DNA from: Whitmania pigra
Lineage: Eukaryota; Annelida; Clitellata; Hirudinida; Haemopidae
NCBI GenBank assembly: GCA_021613335.1
Contig: JAJTWR010000386.1
Coordinates: 195,001 to 259,000 of the forward strand
Length of the DNA stretch: 64,000 bases
Direction: 5' to 3'
Under the pieces are notes generated by a model. The model made no database searches. It saw only the letters and a list, made by a program, of their open reading frames with translations, and had not been told where the DNA came from. Positions within the stretch are counted from its first letter, which is position 1, and each line of letters begins with the position of its first letter. The translations under genes were made by a program, and so were the position numbers. Shown one piece after another: positions 48,401 through 60,620 of the stretch.

Positions 48401-51273
48401 AAAGGTTCAATCAAATTTTTATATTCACGAACCTAACATTCAGCTTTAAAAGCATTAAATTTCTCACCTAAGTTGACGATAAAATGTAAAAATTCCTGTT
48501 TTGGACGATAATGTATTTTATTGTAAATGCAATGTCTGTAAGTGCTGATTACTGTTTAGCTAGAAGATCTTTATTTATTTAGTTATGTCATATTTGATAG
48601 AATTTGCACATGGTTTAAACTTAATTTAATTGCACTTAAATTAATGTAATTACACTTGTAAGCGTTTTTAAAGTTACGATTCTTAACGAGATTTGCGTTG
48701 GAATGCAACCCAAATTGCCTCATGAGCACAAACCTGAATTATGTCTAGAAAATGTTATTAAACTGGAGAAACTTTTTAATAAAATTTCACTAAATTAAAT
48801 AATCTAAAAATAAGCTACACTATTGAAAAGAATAATCATTGTACATCCATTATCGTATCGTGTGGAGACTTCGTACTTTAATCGATATTTATTAATGGGA
48901 TTTTGCGACAATTTACAAAAAAATGTATATGTAGGTCATAAAAAACATTGGAAAAGCAGATCACAATGGAAGTAAATACATTTATATTGTGGGAGTATAT
49001 TGTAGATCAGGGATGTCAAGAATTCTTAACAAAAAAGTTTGAACAATTGGTAAGATAAGTGGGCAAATTTAACATAAATGGCTCAGAAATTACAAATTTA
49101 TATAAAATTCTAAATATGAATAACTGTGGGCTAGGTGATTAAAGTAGAAATAAGAAATAAAATGCGCTTTATTTTAAAGAATGCATTGCAGCCAATGGTC
49201 GTTCGCCCTTAAAAAAGGCAAATAGCTGTGTAATGAGCTCTTATGATAATATTTCGTTAAAAACTAAACGCATTTAATGGGAATCACAAACAAAATCAGA
49301 CAACTTTGAAAAGCTTTTCTAGATACATTTCCAGGAATTCATCAGCTCTATTTTTGTATATTGCACACGAAAGACAGTTTATTTTTAGAAAAGGACCTTA
49401 TTTCGTTTTCGATTGAAGAATTGACTTTTCTCTGGACGACAAATGAGTAAAATAGATGGTGACGAGAAGCGAAGATCTCAGATTCATTGTTTGAACGTGT
49501 TCCTGTGATGAAACAGAAGTAGTTTCAGGTAGAAAAGATATCGATCCATCTATTGGATAGAGTTTGTCTCGCGTGTTCGACTAAGTTTGCGCTTGCTACA
49601 TGTTTCAGTTCTTTTTACAAAATGCTGTTAAAATCTTTCTGAAATTTCTTGATTTTTAGCCCCGCTCGTTCTTCTGCATAGAATTGGTGTTCGGGATTAA
49701 TTTATATGTTATTTGAGTTATTAAACAAAAAAAACATTATAAATTAAGTGCTACAAGGCGGTGTAACGGTGATATCAAAAGGATTTAAAACTTTTCATGC
49801 CTGTGATTGAATCCTGAAGCATTTCAGGAGCACATTTAATGGCTGATAATATCTCTGTGGAATGATGTTTACCACCATTACTTGATCCCGTGATAACAAC
49901 ATCAATAATAATTCAATAACTGTGACATTTCGAATTAATGTTATTTTGCTGTTGCGGATAGGGTGTGGCTGCAGCAGTAGCAGCAGTAAGAACAATGGTC
50001 GCTGTAAATTGCAACAATAGTCTTAAAGGGGAAGAATGTGTTGGCGCCTCTGAGATACTTCCAACAATTATTTGCGATTCTTATGTTCTTTGTTACATTT
50101 GAAATGTAACAAATAGATTTTGGGAGATGGATTTTCGAATATATGAAAATTCAATATGCTATAAAGATATTGAAGAATTCTTTAAAAACTACATTTATTC
50201 TACTGTTCAGTTAGCCACTTTCTATTGCGCCTAAAAAGACATTTAAAAACGTTCCATTTATTCTTGTTAGTATCTTTTGTATCTGGATTTACGTAGAGCC
50301 TGATGCCGAAACATCAATCAGAGGAATAAATATAATATTTCACGGACTAGGTGTCAGACGTGAGGGTTGATTGACAGGATATCGCTTAAGATACTTTCCA
50401 TCTTGCTTGTTTAAAAGTTCATGACTTTTAGGATGACCTTTTCTGGCTATTCAATTCTTTAATCTTGGATCTTGAACGACAATCATCATGTCAAATAAAA
50501 CCTATTTGAACTGAGTAGAATAACTCCTACTTTGTGAGATACTTTGTAAATCACTAATCTCGCTGGTTGTCTTGGTGAATTTTTTTTAGATGTTGTAGAT
50601 ACTAAACTTGATACATCTTTCAGAAGCGTTCGACCTAGATTTAATAGTTGGAAACCATGTAGATCAATTACAATAATAACAATAATAACGTTTCGTTATT
50701 CTGGAGGTCACCTTCATCTTTGTTGACGACAAAAAACAATCTTCGTTGTCGAAAGTAATTTTTAATAAAAAATTGGCCAGTTTTTAACTCATCAGAATAA
50801 TTTAACTTTTATTGCAAGTTTCCGAAGTGATGAGTGAACGGACTTGTGTATACTGCTAAAACATTTTCTGTTGTTCGCTGAATACAGTTCATTGTCGTAT
50901 GTTTATTAGCAATTTTTAATAAGTACGAAAACTATACCTTACTGCTAAAATTAAAATCTATATTAGACAGTTTAAGGTAATTTTAGTCGAAATTGGAAGC
51001 GATTTGGAACAGCGTAGACATTCCAGTCATTTATTATCGCTAAAAATACTCACTTGTTGACATTGTGGAAACTGTGGGGTCGCCGTGTGAACTTTCGTCG
51101 TAGATTGTTCTAATTTCAATTAACTTTTCAATAAATAAATTCCAATCGAAATATTACGCTCATGATTGACACCGCAGTTAAATAGTAAACGAACAGTTCA
51201 CTTGTAACAAAGAAAGTCAAGTTATTTGTCCCAGGTTCTTGATCTTGGACTATTAGGAAGATTTTATCGTGGC

Positions 51274-54200
51274 ATGGCATTTATGTTCAATGAACAATTC
51301 ATAAAGGAAGAATTCAGTCGTTCCTCTTCGTATACGAGTCGCAGCAGCGGAACTGAAAATCGAAATGGGGAAAACTTAAATCTAATGATCGGAGAATGCG
51401 ATGAAGACGTAAGTCTTAGTGCCGATTCAGACGACAGCGGCGGGGAGTTGTTGGCATCAGCTTCTGAAGAAACTTTTGGGGGTGAGTTCACAGCTCCAGA
51501 AAGTTTTACCCCCACACAAAGTTCACCGTCTTTAGACAACAGGGGCCTGCCAAAAAAACTATGCCTTGTCTGCAATGATTTTGCCTCAGGTCTTCATTAT
51601 GGGATTCCTTCTTGTGAGGCATGCAAAGCGTTCTTCAAGAGAACTGTTCAAGGTTAAAAATGCCAACAATTGAAGCACGTTGCTACATTGATGGTGATTG
51701 CACAATTAGTTGACCATTAACGTAGGCATATTATGTCACAAGTAATCTTATTTCCTAATGCATTGAATGATGTTTCTAATAGGCAACGTCGAGTACAGTT
51801 GTTCTGCCAGCGAGGATTGCGAGATTACCAAGAGGAGAAGGAAAGCCTGCCAGGCCTGTAGGTACAAGAAATGCCTGGCAGTTGGAATGCTCAAGGAAGG
51901 TGGGTTGTTTTACATGGGTAGCCAATCCCCAAAGGGGCAGTTGGACACGCCCACTTTTGAACATTCCAATTTTCTATCCTTACTAGGATTTGCTCTTAGG
52001 GCTACATATGCTTTATCATTATAAGTATTCATTATTTAATGGAATGGTTAAACTCATAAGCATTAATCGGTACTTCGTATTGCTATTTATAGACAAGCTC
52101 GACAAGTTAAGGCTGAATGATAACCAGTAGCTGGTGGATTGTTTATATTCACGTGATGGTGCTTATTTATAGAACATAACCGTCGTTTATTCAAATAAGA
52201 GATCATGTGCCCATCAGCTTTTTAACTGATACCACCATCACCGTGACTGTTTGTGGATTTGTTTCACGGGATGCAAAGGCGACTGTTGGCGTCAAATTTT
52301 GTTGCAGATTCAGCGATGTTTAACTACTCAGATGTTGGAATCGAAAACTGTAGTAATAACAATATTTTATTATTGATCATTTTTGTTTATTGTTCACAAA
52401 CGTGTGATGGGGTTATTGGCAATCTTTAGCAAACATTTTGCCTCTTTAGTAAATCAATAATTAACTTCTTATTCTTTCCTTGAGGCATTTTAGGAGAAAC
52501 ACACCCAAAATGTTTTTTTCAATTGCTATTCATGAGTGCATCAAGTAAAAGTACACAGGACCAAGTAATGATGGCATGTCTGTGGCCTGTGAGTAATGGT
52601 CATTCATTTGTTTGGTATGCAGGTGTGAGGATAGACAGAGTGAGAGGAGGAAGGCAGAAGTACAAAAGAGCGGATCCACCGAACTCCTTACTAGCTGGTT
52701 CAAAGGTTAGCCAGGGTGAGTACGTTTCTTATTGTTTTGAAGATTGTTACTAACTCTATGCAACTTAAATCTGAATACTTTAAATTCTCACTACTAGGTA
52801 TGTGAAATTTTATTTATGAAAAATTCCACATTATTTGATTTGTCCATGTAGCAAAGGAATACATTAATATGAAAATATGTATTGTTAATGCAGTAGCAAT
52901 TATTCTGTATAATTGAATACATGTATAATGTATAATTTAATACAGAATAATTATTATTATTTATCACCTACATTTTTAGTTGATGAAATGATGTCACACA
53001 TTGTATTTCTAATTTATGGAAACATTTCACCTCAATTTGATATCAATGTAACTGGGGAATTTAAAATTAATAGCATTCACTTAGAACTATTGATCTTATC
53101 TTGAAGCTTTTCTCAAAAACAAGTTTGATCTGGTTAGCAGGATATAATTTCACTCTGATTTTTAAGCCTGTCCAACATATTTAGAGTGAAACCTGTTTTA
53201 GTAAAAGAAAATTGGACTATGACATTGAAACAGGAGATGTTGGAAAAGGTTGACATGATGATGAGCTGATTTGAGCCTGTTAAGCTATTGAGAATTGCTC
53301 AATTTGTTACTCTGAAAAAATGCACTAAATTTATTGAAAAAAATCTAGACCACACTCAAAATACTATCGTTTGATTGATTCATCTTTAAATTTTTAAAAT
53401 CACATTTTTAACTATTTTCTACTGAGTGATTTCAATTAGCCTGTTTCATCTGTGCAGAACACAAAATGATGACTGAGCTGCTGCTATCCATAGAACCTGA
53501 CAAGGTGTTTGCCCTCCCAGATAAATCCCTGAAGGAAGGAAGGTACAAATTCCTATTATCACTCTCCGATCTTGTTGACAGAGAACTTGTAGCTCTCATT
53601 GGTTGGGCCAAGCTGGTGCCAGGTAATAATCTCCTTGCACAGTTATGATAATCAAAGCAGGGGCTATATTAAGTTTAAATGTTTGATTTCAAATTCTAGT
53701 AAATTTGTTGACTATTTGGTGTTCTGTAAGTAAAGTTGTCAATAACAGACATAAATTATTTTTCACATTTTCGAAAGAACTTTGTCTCTAAAAAAGCTGA
53801 GACTTATAGCAAAAGTTGCTCGACATAAAATCCCTATTTTCGATCTCCAGGATTCCTCGACTTGTCTCTGTCGGACCAGATGAATATCCTCCAAAGCGTC
53901 TGGTTGGATGTCTTCATCCTCAGTGTCGCCCAGAGGTCCTCACCCTACAGGGACACCTTAGTCTTCTCTGATGACTTGAGGTACTCCTCGCCAATTTGTT
54001 CTGATGGTCGTTGTGCTAATATATAATGACAGCAGCAATGCATTTGCATCCCGGTGTGCAGTGGTTTGTAATTGTAATCAAAAGCATCCCTTGAGATATG
54101 TAAATGTATCACCTCTTGTGAAATGTATATCATAATCTTGATATATCATAACATCTTACATCTGAACCTAGTAAGTGTTTTGATGCTGGGACATTTAGTA

Positions 54201-54787
54201 TGCTGGTCAACATATTGTCATCTCAAGTTTTTGTCTGCTACTCCAGTCTGACAGAGGAGGAGGCAGTTCTTTTCGACGTGCCTCTGGAATTCGATGCCGT
54301 CCTCCGAAACCTCTGCAAAAGGGTTTCCTCGCTTGCCCTCACCCCAGAGGAATACATCTACTTGAAGACAATTCTTCTCTTCAACCCAGGTATGCCTTAG
54401 TGCTGAGCTCAAGGCTTGCATATTACTGCCTTCTCGAGGTGTCTTTCGTGGAGGAGATGAATGTATTGGTAGCAGTTTAAAAAAACAGTAATTTTTTATA
54501 ATCAGAGCCCTTGTTATTTATCATTTTAATCCCCAGAGGCCATGAAAGTAACAAATTCAGAAATGGTTCAGAAGAAGAGGGAGGTGATGCAAGAACACCT
54601 TCAAGAGCACACGACCCGTAGGGGCATGGCAGGGGTTTCGAGGCTCTGTTCCCTCATTTTCCTTGTCGCCTCCCTAGTCCGCGTCCACCTGCTCGCCAAG
54701 ACTTTCTGGTTAAAGATCAAGCAAGAAGCCACCGTTCCCCTCCATAAGTTACTCAGCGAGATGCTTGAATTCCTCAAGGATACATAA
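51274..54787 (+). CDS. ERR: Oestrogen-related-receptor-type nuclear receptor (NR3B)
   Basis: Ligand-independent nuclear receptor; ERRs drive energy-metabolism genes in animals. Seven exons: 51274-51652, 51783-51899, 52623-52715, 53458-53622, 53851-53980, 54247-54389, 54537-54787; 425 residues, all phases matching. After an acidic N-terminus comes the DNA-binding domain: [16 protein letters not shown]-box [10 protein letters not shown], second finger [27 protein letters not shown], then the ERR-specific C-terminal extension [14 protein letters not shown]. The ligand-binding domain has [31 protein letters not shown] and a closing helix ending [12 protein letters not shown], close to the ERR AF-2. 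The middle of the ligand-binding domain is diverged. The first ATG in the open exon is used; the frame is open back to a good acceptor (cccag before 51235), so a coding exon further upstream is possible. Confidence 0.93.
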
Positions 54788-55237
54788 CAGATATTGTAGC
54801 CCCACCTGCCCATCAACAAATCAGCTGAATCATCTTATTTCTAGAATCTTATTTCAAATTTAATCACTGTACAGATAATGTACATATTGTTGATAAGTGA
54901 TACCTTATGTGCTTGTACGAATGACGATTAGGAATTTATCTTGACTTTGATAGTCTTGCGATTTTAAAGTATTGTGTAACTGAATTGGACATTGTAGGAT
55001 CTTATGAATTGTATATTCTTGATGCTTATAAATGCATGGAGCTCGTGCAGTTCCACTAAAAATCAACCATCCACCCCACTGCAAGCTTTGCTGGTTTAAA
55101 ACAAAACTATAATTGAGGGTGTACCCCAATAAAAACTCAAGGATTTAGAAGTTTTATAAAGACCATCATCTTGGATTTTCTTGAGATAAATTATATATGG
55201 TGAAACTCCGCGGGACCGGTTCTTCCTACCTGAATGA
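54788..55237. other. Convergent 3' UTRs of ERR and the acetyltransferase
   Basis: Only 450 bp separate the two stop codons, so the 3' UTRs probably meet or overlap. An AATAAA for the plus strand lies at 55128-55133. No other feature is seen. Confidence 0.5.
55128..55133 (+). promoter_or_regulatory. AATAAA, likely ERR polyadenylation signal
   Basis: Canonical hexamer about 340 bp after the ERR stop codon and 105 bp before the opposing stop codon. Confidence 0.5.
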
Positions 55238-56772
55238 TCATTTGAGCCATAGTTTGAGGCGCAGTGCATCGACGCCATTTAAATAATATCTGAAAAGTCT
55301 TTTGTCTCTAACAAAGCCGAGATTTTCGTAAAGATGGAGTGCAGCTTGGTTTGTTATTTCCGTCTCCAAAACGACCTGAATTATTGAAATGTTTAATAAA
55401 TAAGCATTAACTAGCAATAGAAAAATGTGGTCAAAGATTTCATTTAACAAGATAACATAAAAAGATGATCCAAATGAATAATTATCTAACATCAGACAAC
55501 TAAAAGGGAAGGCATTGGCATGGCTCAGCTCTCAAATGAAAAACATTGGAATAAATAAAATAGTTAATTCGACAAATTAATAAACAGTACTGACCTCATC
55601 ACAGTTATCCGAGACCATTCCTTTGATGGCTCTGATGACAAGGTAGGAGCCTATAAATCAATTGAATGATTAGATTGGGGCACCAATAATAGTATCATAT
55701 CAAATGTAGACAATGTCATAAAGTAATGGAATCGTTGAGTAACATGGACAAGTTAGAAATGACTGAAACTAAATTACTTGAAGTACTAATGAGTGCCTTT
55801 TTGAGAAATAATTTAGGAAACATTAGCACAAAGTTTTGAAAAAATAAAGGCACATTCATTCTTGTGTATAGAATCACTCACCTATTCCCTTCCTCCTATA
55901 ACCTTGTGCTACTGCAAGCATTGCAATGTAGCCCCTTTTGCAGTGTTTCTTGTGGAAATCCAGCTTACAAACTATGGCACCCACACACTCGCCTTTGTGC
56001 ATCGCCTAAAACCATCAAATAGTGGCTCTAATTAATTTTGGGTTATCATTTATATTGACTGCTGGAAAACAAACAAATACTGCAAAAGTTCAAATAAGCG
56101 ATAGAACATGGATGGGCATAAATAATAGATGAATGAAAGGATATCAGAGGTGAGTATGTGGTGGTTTTGTCAAAATTTTGTATCACAAAACATTTACCAA
56201 ATGTGACCAACCAGAAAACAAAGTTTGGGCCAGTTGTGGATAAAGTATCGATAAGTATAAATGGAGTAAGGTTCAGAGAGGTCTTTTGTGATGAGGCTCA
56301 TTATCTGTGGCATTTGCAACTCTGATTCATACTCAACATATTCTATGGGATCTTCCAATTCGTAACCAGATGCCAGAGGCATCAGATGGCATGATTCTGT
56401 TGTATTCGTTTCGTTATTACAATTTTCTGCAGAAGGCACAGTAAGCTGACTATTTGACGAATTATTATTTTCACATTTTGACTCAGGCTTGGCCATAGGT
56501 GACGGAGTTAAACTTAATTCTTGGGTCCTGACGGAAACATTCTCTAGCAAACCGTTACAAAACCCAGGTGGGTGATCTGTGGTTTCTATATCGTTCGACG
56601 TTTCCTCGACCTTCTGCGATGAATCGGTTACGTCCACGTTTAAAACGTAACCGTTGGCTATCTGAGATTCCTTTGCAAATTTCTCTTGTAAAATATCATT
56701 TCTTACATCAGGTTTGCTTTTCCATAGAGGTTCTATATCTGATGTGGTTTGATTGCTTAGGTTGAGTGACAT
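55238..56772 (-). CDS. NAA30: N-alpha-acetyltransferase 30 (NatC catalytic subunit)
   Basis: GNAT-family enzyme that acetylates N-terminal Met-Leu/Ile/Phe-type ends of nascent proteins, working with NAA35 and NAA38 on ribosomes. Exons on the minus strand: 56772-56212, 56005-55882, 55650-55595, 55375-55238; 292 residues, phases all match. The first 125 residues or so are disordered, as in vertebrate NAA30. The catalytic domain then follows the family almost letter for letter: [54 protein letters not shown], the acetyl-CoA loop [16 protein letters not shown] and [13 protein letters not shown]. The ATG at 56772 is the first in the open exon. A plausible acceptor sits at 56818-56817, so an upstream start exon may exist. 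Confidence 0.94.
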
Positions 56773-57990
56773 TCCTTCTTTCTTAGAATGCAATTCACTT
56801 AATACTACCGACCAATCTAAATTGAAAATCAAAAAATCTACAATTTCAAATGCGTAACTGTTTTTCGGTCAGATTAACCAAAAACAAATATTAAAAGTAC
56901 GAAAACGAGACGATACACAGAAGTTCAATTTTCACCAATAGACCAAAGTAATTATACAACTTTATATTTTTAATTTATAAATAAAATTTGTCATAATCTA
57001 AAATAGTTTTAATAAAAATGTAATAATAAAAAATCATGTTTATATTATTTGTAAATTCAAGACGTGTAGCTCAAAAGCTTCAAATTTATTTTTAAATTAA
57101 AAGATACCAATATATTAATGATTTTTTAAATATTTACTAAATTTAAGTTTTATAATAAATTTGAGATGAAAGTTTGACACAGCAGATTCCAATATGAACC
57201 ATCTTTTACGCTATCCTAAATAAATATGTCCATTTATGAGAAATGGATATTTAATGCATATGGTAATGAGGTTTTTGTTTTTACTAAGCATGAGACTTCG
57301 ACGTTCGGTTTTATTCGAGTACGTAATCGCAAATAATTTTCTTTCGAAAGTCCGATTTTAATCTTTCTGAAACCGGACCCGTAAGATAATCGGAAAGTTT
57401 TCGGAAATAACATCCCTATAAAACCAAACTTTTCTATTCTCCTTCTATGTTCGAATCTGGAAATAATCTTGTTACTAACATTCGAAAAACGATCTTTCGA
57501 GTACGTACGGAAGCAAGTCCCATACTTAGTTTTTCCGTCTTATTCGTCTAGCTTTGCAACGGACGTTAATAAAATAAAAGTGTTTTTATATAGCTTATGA
57601 CGTCTTGATTAATATTTAGTAGGTAATTTATTTTTAGTTTTTACTATATTATATTTTCAAAATATGACTTGCCTTTTGCAATAGTTCCCCAGTCATGTCT
57701 GACATTGAGCAGCCGTCGAACTAGAACTTAGTTATGTTGAAAGTTAACAAACATTTGTGATTGTAAATAAATAACAAAAACACCTTCATCAGTTCAAATG
57801 TTATTGCTTAATTACTTAACGACCGTAAGTACTAGCAGTTAATACCGACAATTGATGCATAGACATTTAAATAATATGGAATTATGTATGATCGCAATAA
57901 CGGCGGCATCAGTACTTTTACTTACGTAAATCTTTGAGGTATTACTTGTACTTTTACCTAATTACTGAAATTAAAAACTAAATTTCACAG
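56773..57990. other. AT-rich intergenic stretch
   Basis: The first 50-100 bp may be acetyltransferase 5' UTR or a first-intron edge. The rest is AT-rich with no exon I can support on either strand. Confidence 0.5.
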
Positions 57991-58175
57991 TTCCAGGCGC
58001 AGATATCGAACTGATTGATGGCGGACATGATAGCATACTCTCTCCATACAACATCGATTCCTGTTTGGAGAAATTATGTGCTTTTAGAGCTCAACTTGAT
58101 CCTATAAGACAGTTTAAGGCTATCAAAGAAGGATTTGACTTTCATTTTCTGAGCGGCATTCCTCTAGAACCATGA
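57991..58175 (+). CDS. Orphan terminal exon, faintly HECT-like
   Basis: A good acceptor (tttcacag) is followed by 60 codons ending in TGA. The opening PGADIELIDGGHDS and the later RQFKAIKEGFDFHF resemble two spaced parts of HECT ubiquitin-ligase C-lobes (PG.DIEL..GG, then Q..A...GF). The catalytic Cys region is not present. Entry phase is 1, and no partner exon was found upstream. It could be the 3' exon of a gene with distant exons, a retro-element-borne HECT-like domain, or chance. No family is firmly assigned. Confidence 0.35.
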
Positions 58176-59072
58176 ATCACAAAATATTAGTTTTTATATT
58201 ATTTAATAGGGTTACATTTAGGCAAACAAATCTCCTGAATTAATTATGACACATTATGTGTGGCAGATTTTCGAAAAAATTCAAAATTCCGCATATAAGG
58301 TGACCATGTAAAAATGGCAACATCTTGCATTTTTCCATTATATAGACCACTGTTAGTTGTGTCAATTTTATTTTAAATATTTTGGTTGGAAAAATTTTCA
58401 AAAGTGATTGAGTTCAATTGATCTGAGACATTAGTGTTTCACACACCTTTTCATCAATTTGTATCAATTTTGCATCCATTACGTGCCTACATGCCAAGCT
58501 GATCAAATTTCTGCCAAGCTGTTATTCCCAGAAGTAAGTATCTGTTTTAGCTCTAGTGTTACTGGTTCTAGCCTGAAAAGACATGAACTTAATGTGGTTA
58601 GCAATTGGTTCCGTTCCTGAAAGAGATTAAACACCACAGTTGCTTCTGAATGTCTAGTACTATTTGGCAATATTGGTGCCAGAATGATTTTATTCTTCCA
58701 TTTCCTGGCACCAGAATGGCAAGACGAACTCGTTTCTCTGACATTACATCAAGCATCATTTGTCATCCCAGTTCACGGTGCAGTTAAATCAAAGAATGTT
58801 CAAATTACTACAATGACATAAGCATCAACATTAATTTAAACAGATATGTAAGAGAGTGCTAGAAATACTTAGACAGCAATACATTCTAGTTCGTTGATAC
58901 AAATTGGATAATACAAAAAGAAGCTTAGTTTTATGAAAATTTTGAAATTTTGAAATTGCTGACCTCGTTAAGCTACCAATGTAAATATATTTAATGAAAA
59001 TTAGCCGTTACTATGAATCATAAAAAGAACAACTTCTGAGGTTAGGAAATTTAAAATGTTAAAAATGGGGAC
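58176..59072. other. Intergenic stretch, nothing recognised
   Basis: AT-rich unique sequence. No exon, simple-repeat tract or element end was recognised. Confidence 0.5.
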
Positions 59073-59193
59073 CCGTCATAACAGCCCGGTGACAGAATAG
59101 CCCCGACAAAACAGCCCCGTCAAAATAGCCCGGCGTCAAAATAGCTCAAGACAAAACAGCCCCGACAAAACAGCCCCGTCGAAACAGCCCGGC
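59073..59193. repeat. 14-16 bp tandem repeat, gacaaaacagcccc type
   Basis: Eight tandem copies of a unit close to gacaaaacagcccc, with variants such as gtcaaaatagcccg and gtcgaaacagcccg. GC content is far above the flanks. It abuts the plus-strand gypsy fragment. Confidence 0.85.
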
Positions 59194-59198
59194 TCGTA

Positions 59199-59533
59199 GC
59201 CTACCAGAACTGCAGCCAGGAGAAACAGTTAGAATACGTCATCAAGGCCAGTGGATTCTAGGACAAGTGGACAACAAGCATGACGCCCCTCGATCGTACA
59301 TTGTGACTACAAAGTCGGGTGGAAAACTCAGGAGAAATCGGCGTCATCTCATAGCCACAGAGGAATCTCCTCCAGTTATTGCAGTTCCAACGGACGAGCC
59401 CGTAGAGGTTAGTGAAAACATCCAAGAACCGACTGAAGCACCTTCAGTACACCCCACTGATGCTGCTGTGACTGGATACCGGACTAGGTCAGGAAAGATC
59501 TCCAAACCTCTAGTCCGTTTTGCAGATCTCTGA
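59199..59533 (+). pseudogene. Gypsy-type integrase C-terminal fragment (plus strand)
   Basis: A frame from 59199 to the stop at 59531-59533 has the pattern of the integrase tail of Ty3/gypsy-like elements: LQPGETVRI, then GQWILGQV, PRSYIVTT, a GG..RRNRRHL block and a final RTRSGKISKP. It has no catalytic core upstream; the tandem repeat at 59073-59193 sits there instead. It ends a few bases before a polypurine run (gaaggaagaagg) and a TGT-starting block, as expected at a 3' LTR. Confidence 0.7.
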
Positions 59534-59543
59534 AGGAAGAAGG

Positions 59544-59957
59544 TGTAACAATTATGGTCAATAAAATGGTCATAAAATTGTAAAATAGCTTTATGACTAA
59601 ATTACTATTAAGTATCTTTGATTGTTAACCTCAGTTTTGAATTTGATAAATAAATCAGCTTACTGTCTCACAGCTTAACGTTTATATCATAGCTTATAGC
59701 TTGCTGCATAAGTGATCATCGCTTATAGTTTACTACTTACAATTTGCACAAAACAGTAGAGCTTACTAGTCACTCCACATAGCGTAGTTGACAATATATA
59801 TATATATATATAACAGTAGCTAACCAGACAAATACTAACTACCAACTACCTAATGCACAACTCGAACTAGAACTACTTTATTGAGACAACTGCTGTCTCG
59901 ACCTGCATTCCAGAAGATCGTGTGTTGATGGTAATATAATATAATTCACATACAACA
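59544..59957. repeat. LTR or two fused LTR fragments
   Basis: Starts TGTAAC after a plus-strand polypurine tract and ends CAACA before a minus-strand polypurine tract (AGGAGGGGGAGG read on the minus strand). It contains a TATATATA run at 59797-59812 and a minus-strand AATAAA near 59876-59882. Both flanking internal regions point into it, so it is either one LTR shared by a rearrangement or two truncated 3' LTRs joined. Confidence 0.5.
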
Positions 59958-59967
59958 CCTCCCCCTC

Positions 59968-60620
59968 CTAAACAATGAAGCATTTCTTCCCCTTGAAATT
60001 TATCTCAAGCCTTTTAGGAGGTCGACGGGTCCTTTCCGGTCTCGATACCTGCAGCTCTGGCTGATCCATCCGACTGACATCTATCTCCTCATTCTCTGGT
60101 ATGTCAGCTGTTTCCGGGCTACTTACTTTCTGAGATGCTTCCTTTGTCTTGCTTGGTGGAAGGAATGGCAAGTCAAATATGTCGCACATTACCTTGAGTG
60201 CATCCTCTGTCTCCCGCTTCCTCAACTGATTTGCGTGTCGACATTGCACCCTTCCATTGATTTCCATCTCAGGTCTCAGGTCACGTAGACGTGTCTTCCC
60301 AATCGTCGTTTGATTCTGCCGTGCACCCACTTCGGATGACCTGGATAACTGTACTCTCTGGCGAAGACTACATCTTCTTCAGCAAATTCCCTACGATGGC
60401 GTCCAGACTTTGATTCATCCATCTCCTGATCTTTCCTATGAAGATGGGCCTTTTGTTCCTTGAGTTGGAGGTCACTCAGTGGAGTTCTCAACTGTCTTCC
60501 CAAGAATTCTTCTCCTGGAGTCTTCAATCCTATCAAAGACGGGCATGGTGTGGTCCTATATGTTAGAAAGAATGTTTGGAGCGCATCACCCATCACTCCC
60601 TCCCCCTGTAGTTTCTGCAA
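59968..60620 (-). pseudogene. Gypsy integrase C-terminal region, broken
   Basis: Two overlapping frames. The first has GDALQTFFLTYRTTP, the common Ty3/gypsy pattern after the integrase core, then KTPGEEFLGRQLRTPL and HPKWVHGRI. The second holds VQCRHANQLRKR and a basic tail RPERTRRPPKRL. A frameshift near 60300 separates them, and no DDE core lies upstream. Confidence 0.8.

Larger units (their letters stand above)
43848..51273. other. Upstream region of BCL9 and ERR, no coding gene recognised
   Basis: Between the divergent BCL9 (minus) and ERR (plus) genes. It should contain the missing BCL9 N-terminal exon(s), both promoters and any ERR 5' UTR exon. It holds a CAA array (45294-45402), GA-rich tracts near 45060-45090, CAT/GTC tracts near 45992-46025, and AT-rich unique DNA from 47400 to 51200. 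Open frames are short and have no recognisable domain. Confidence 0.5.
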
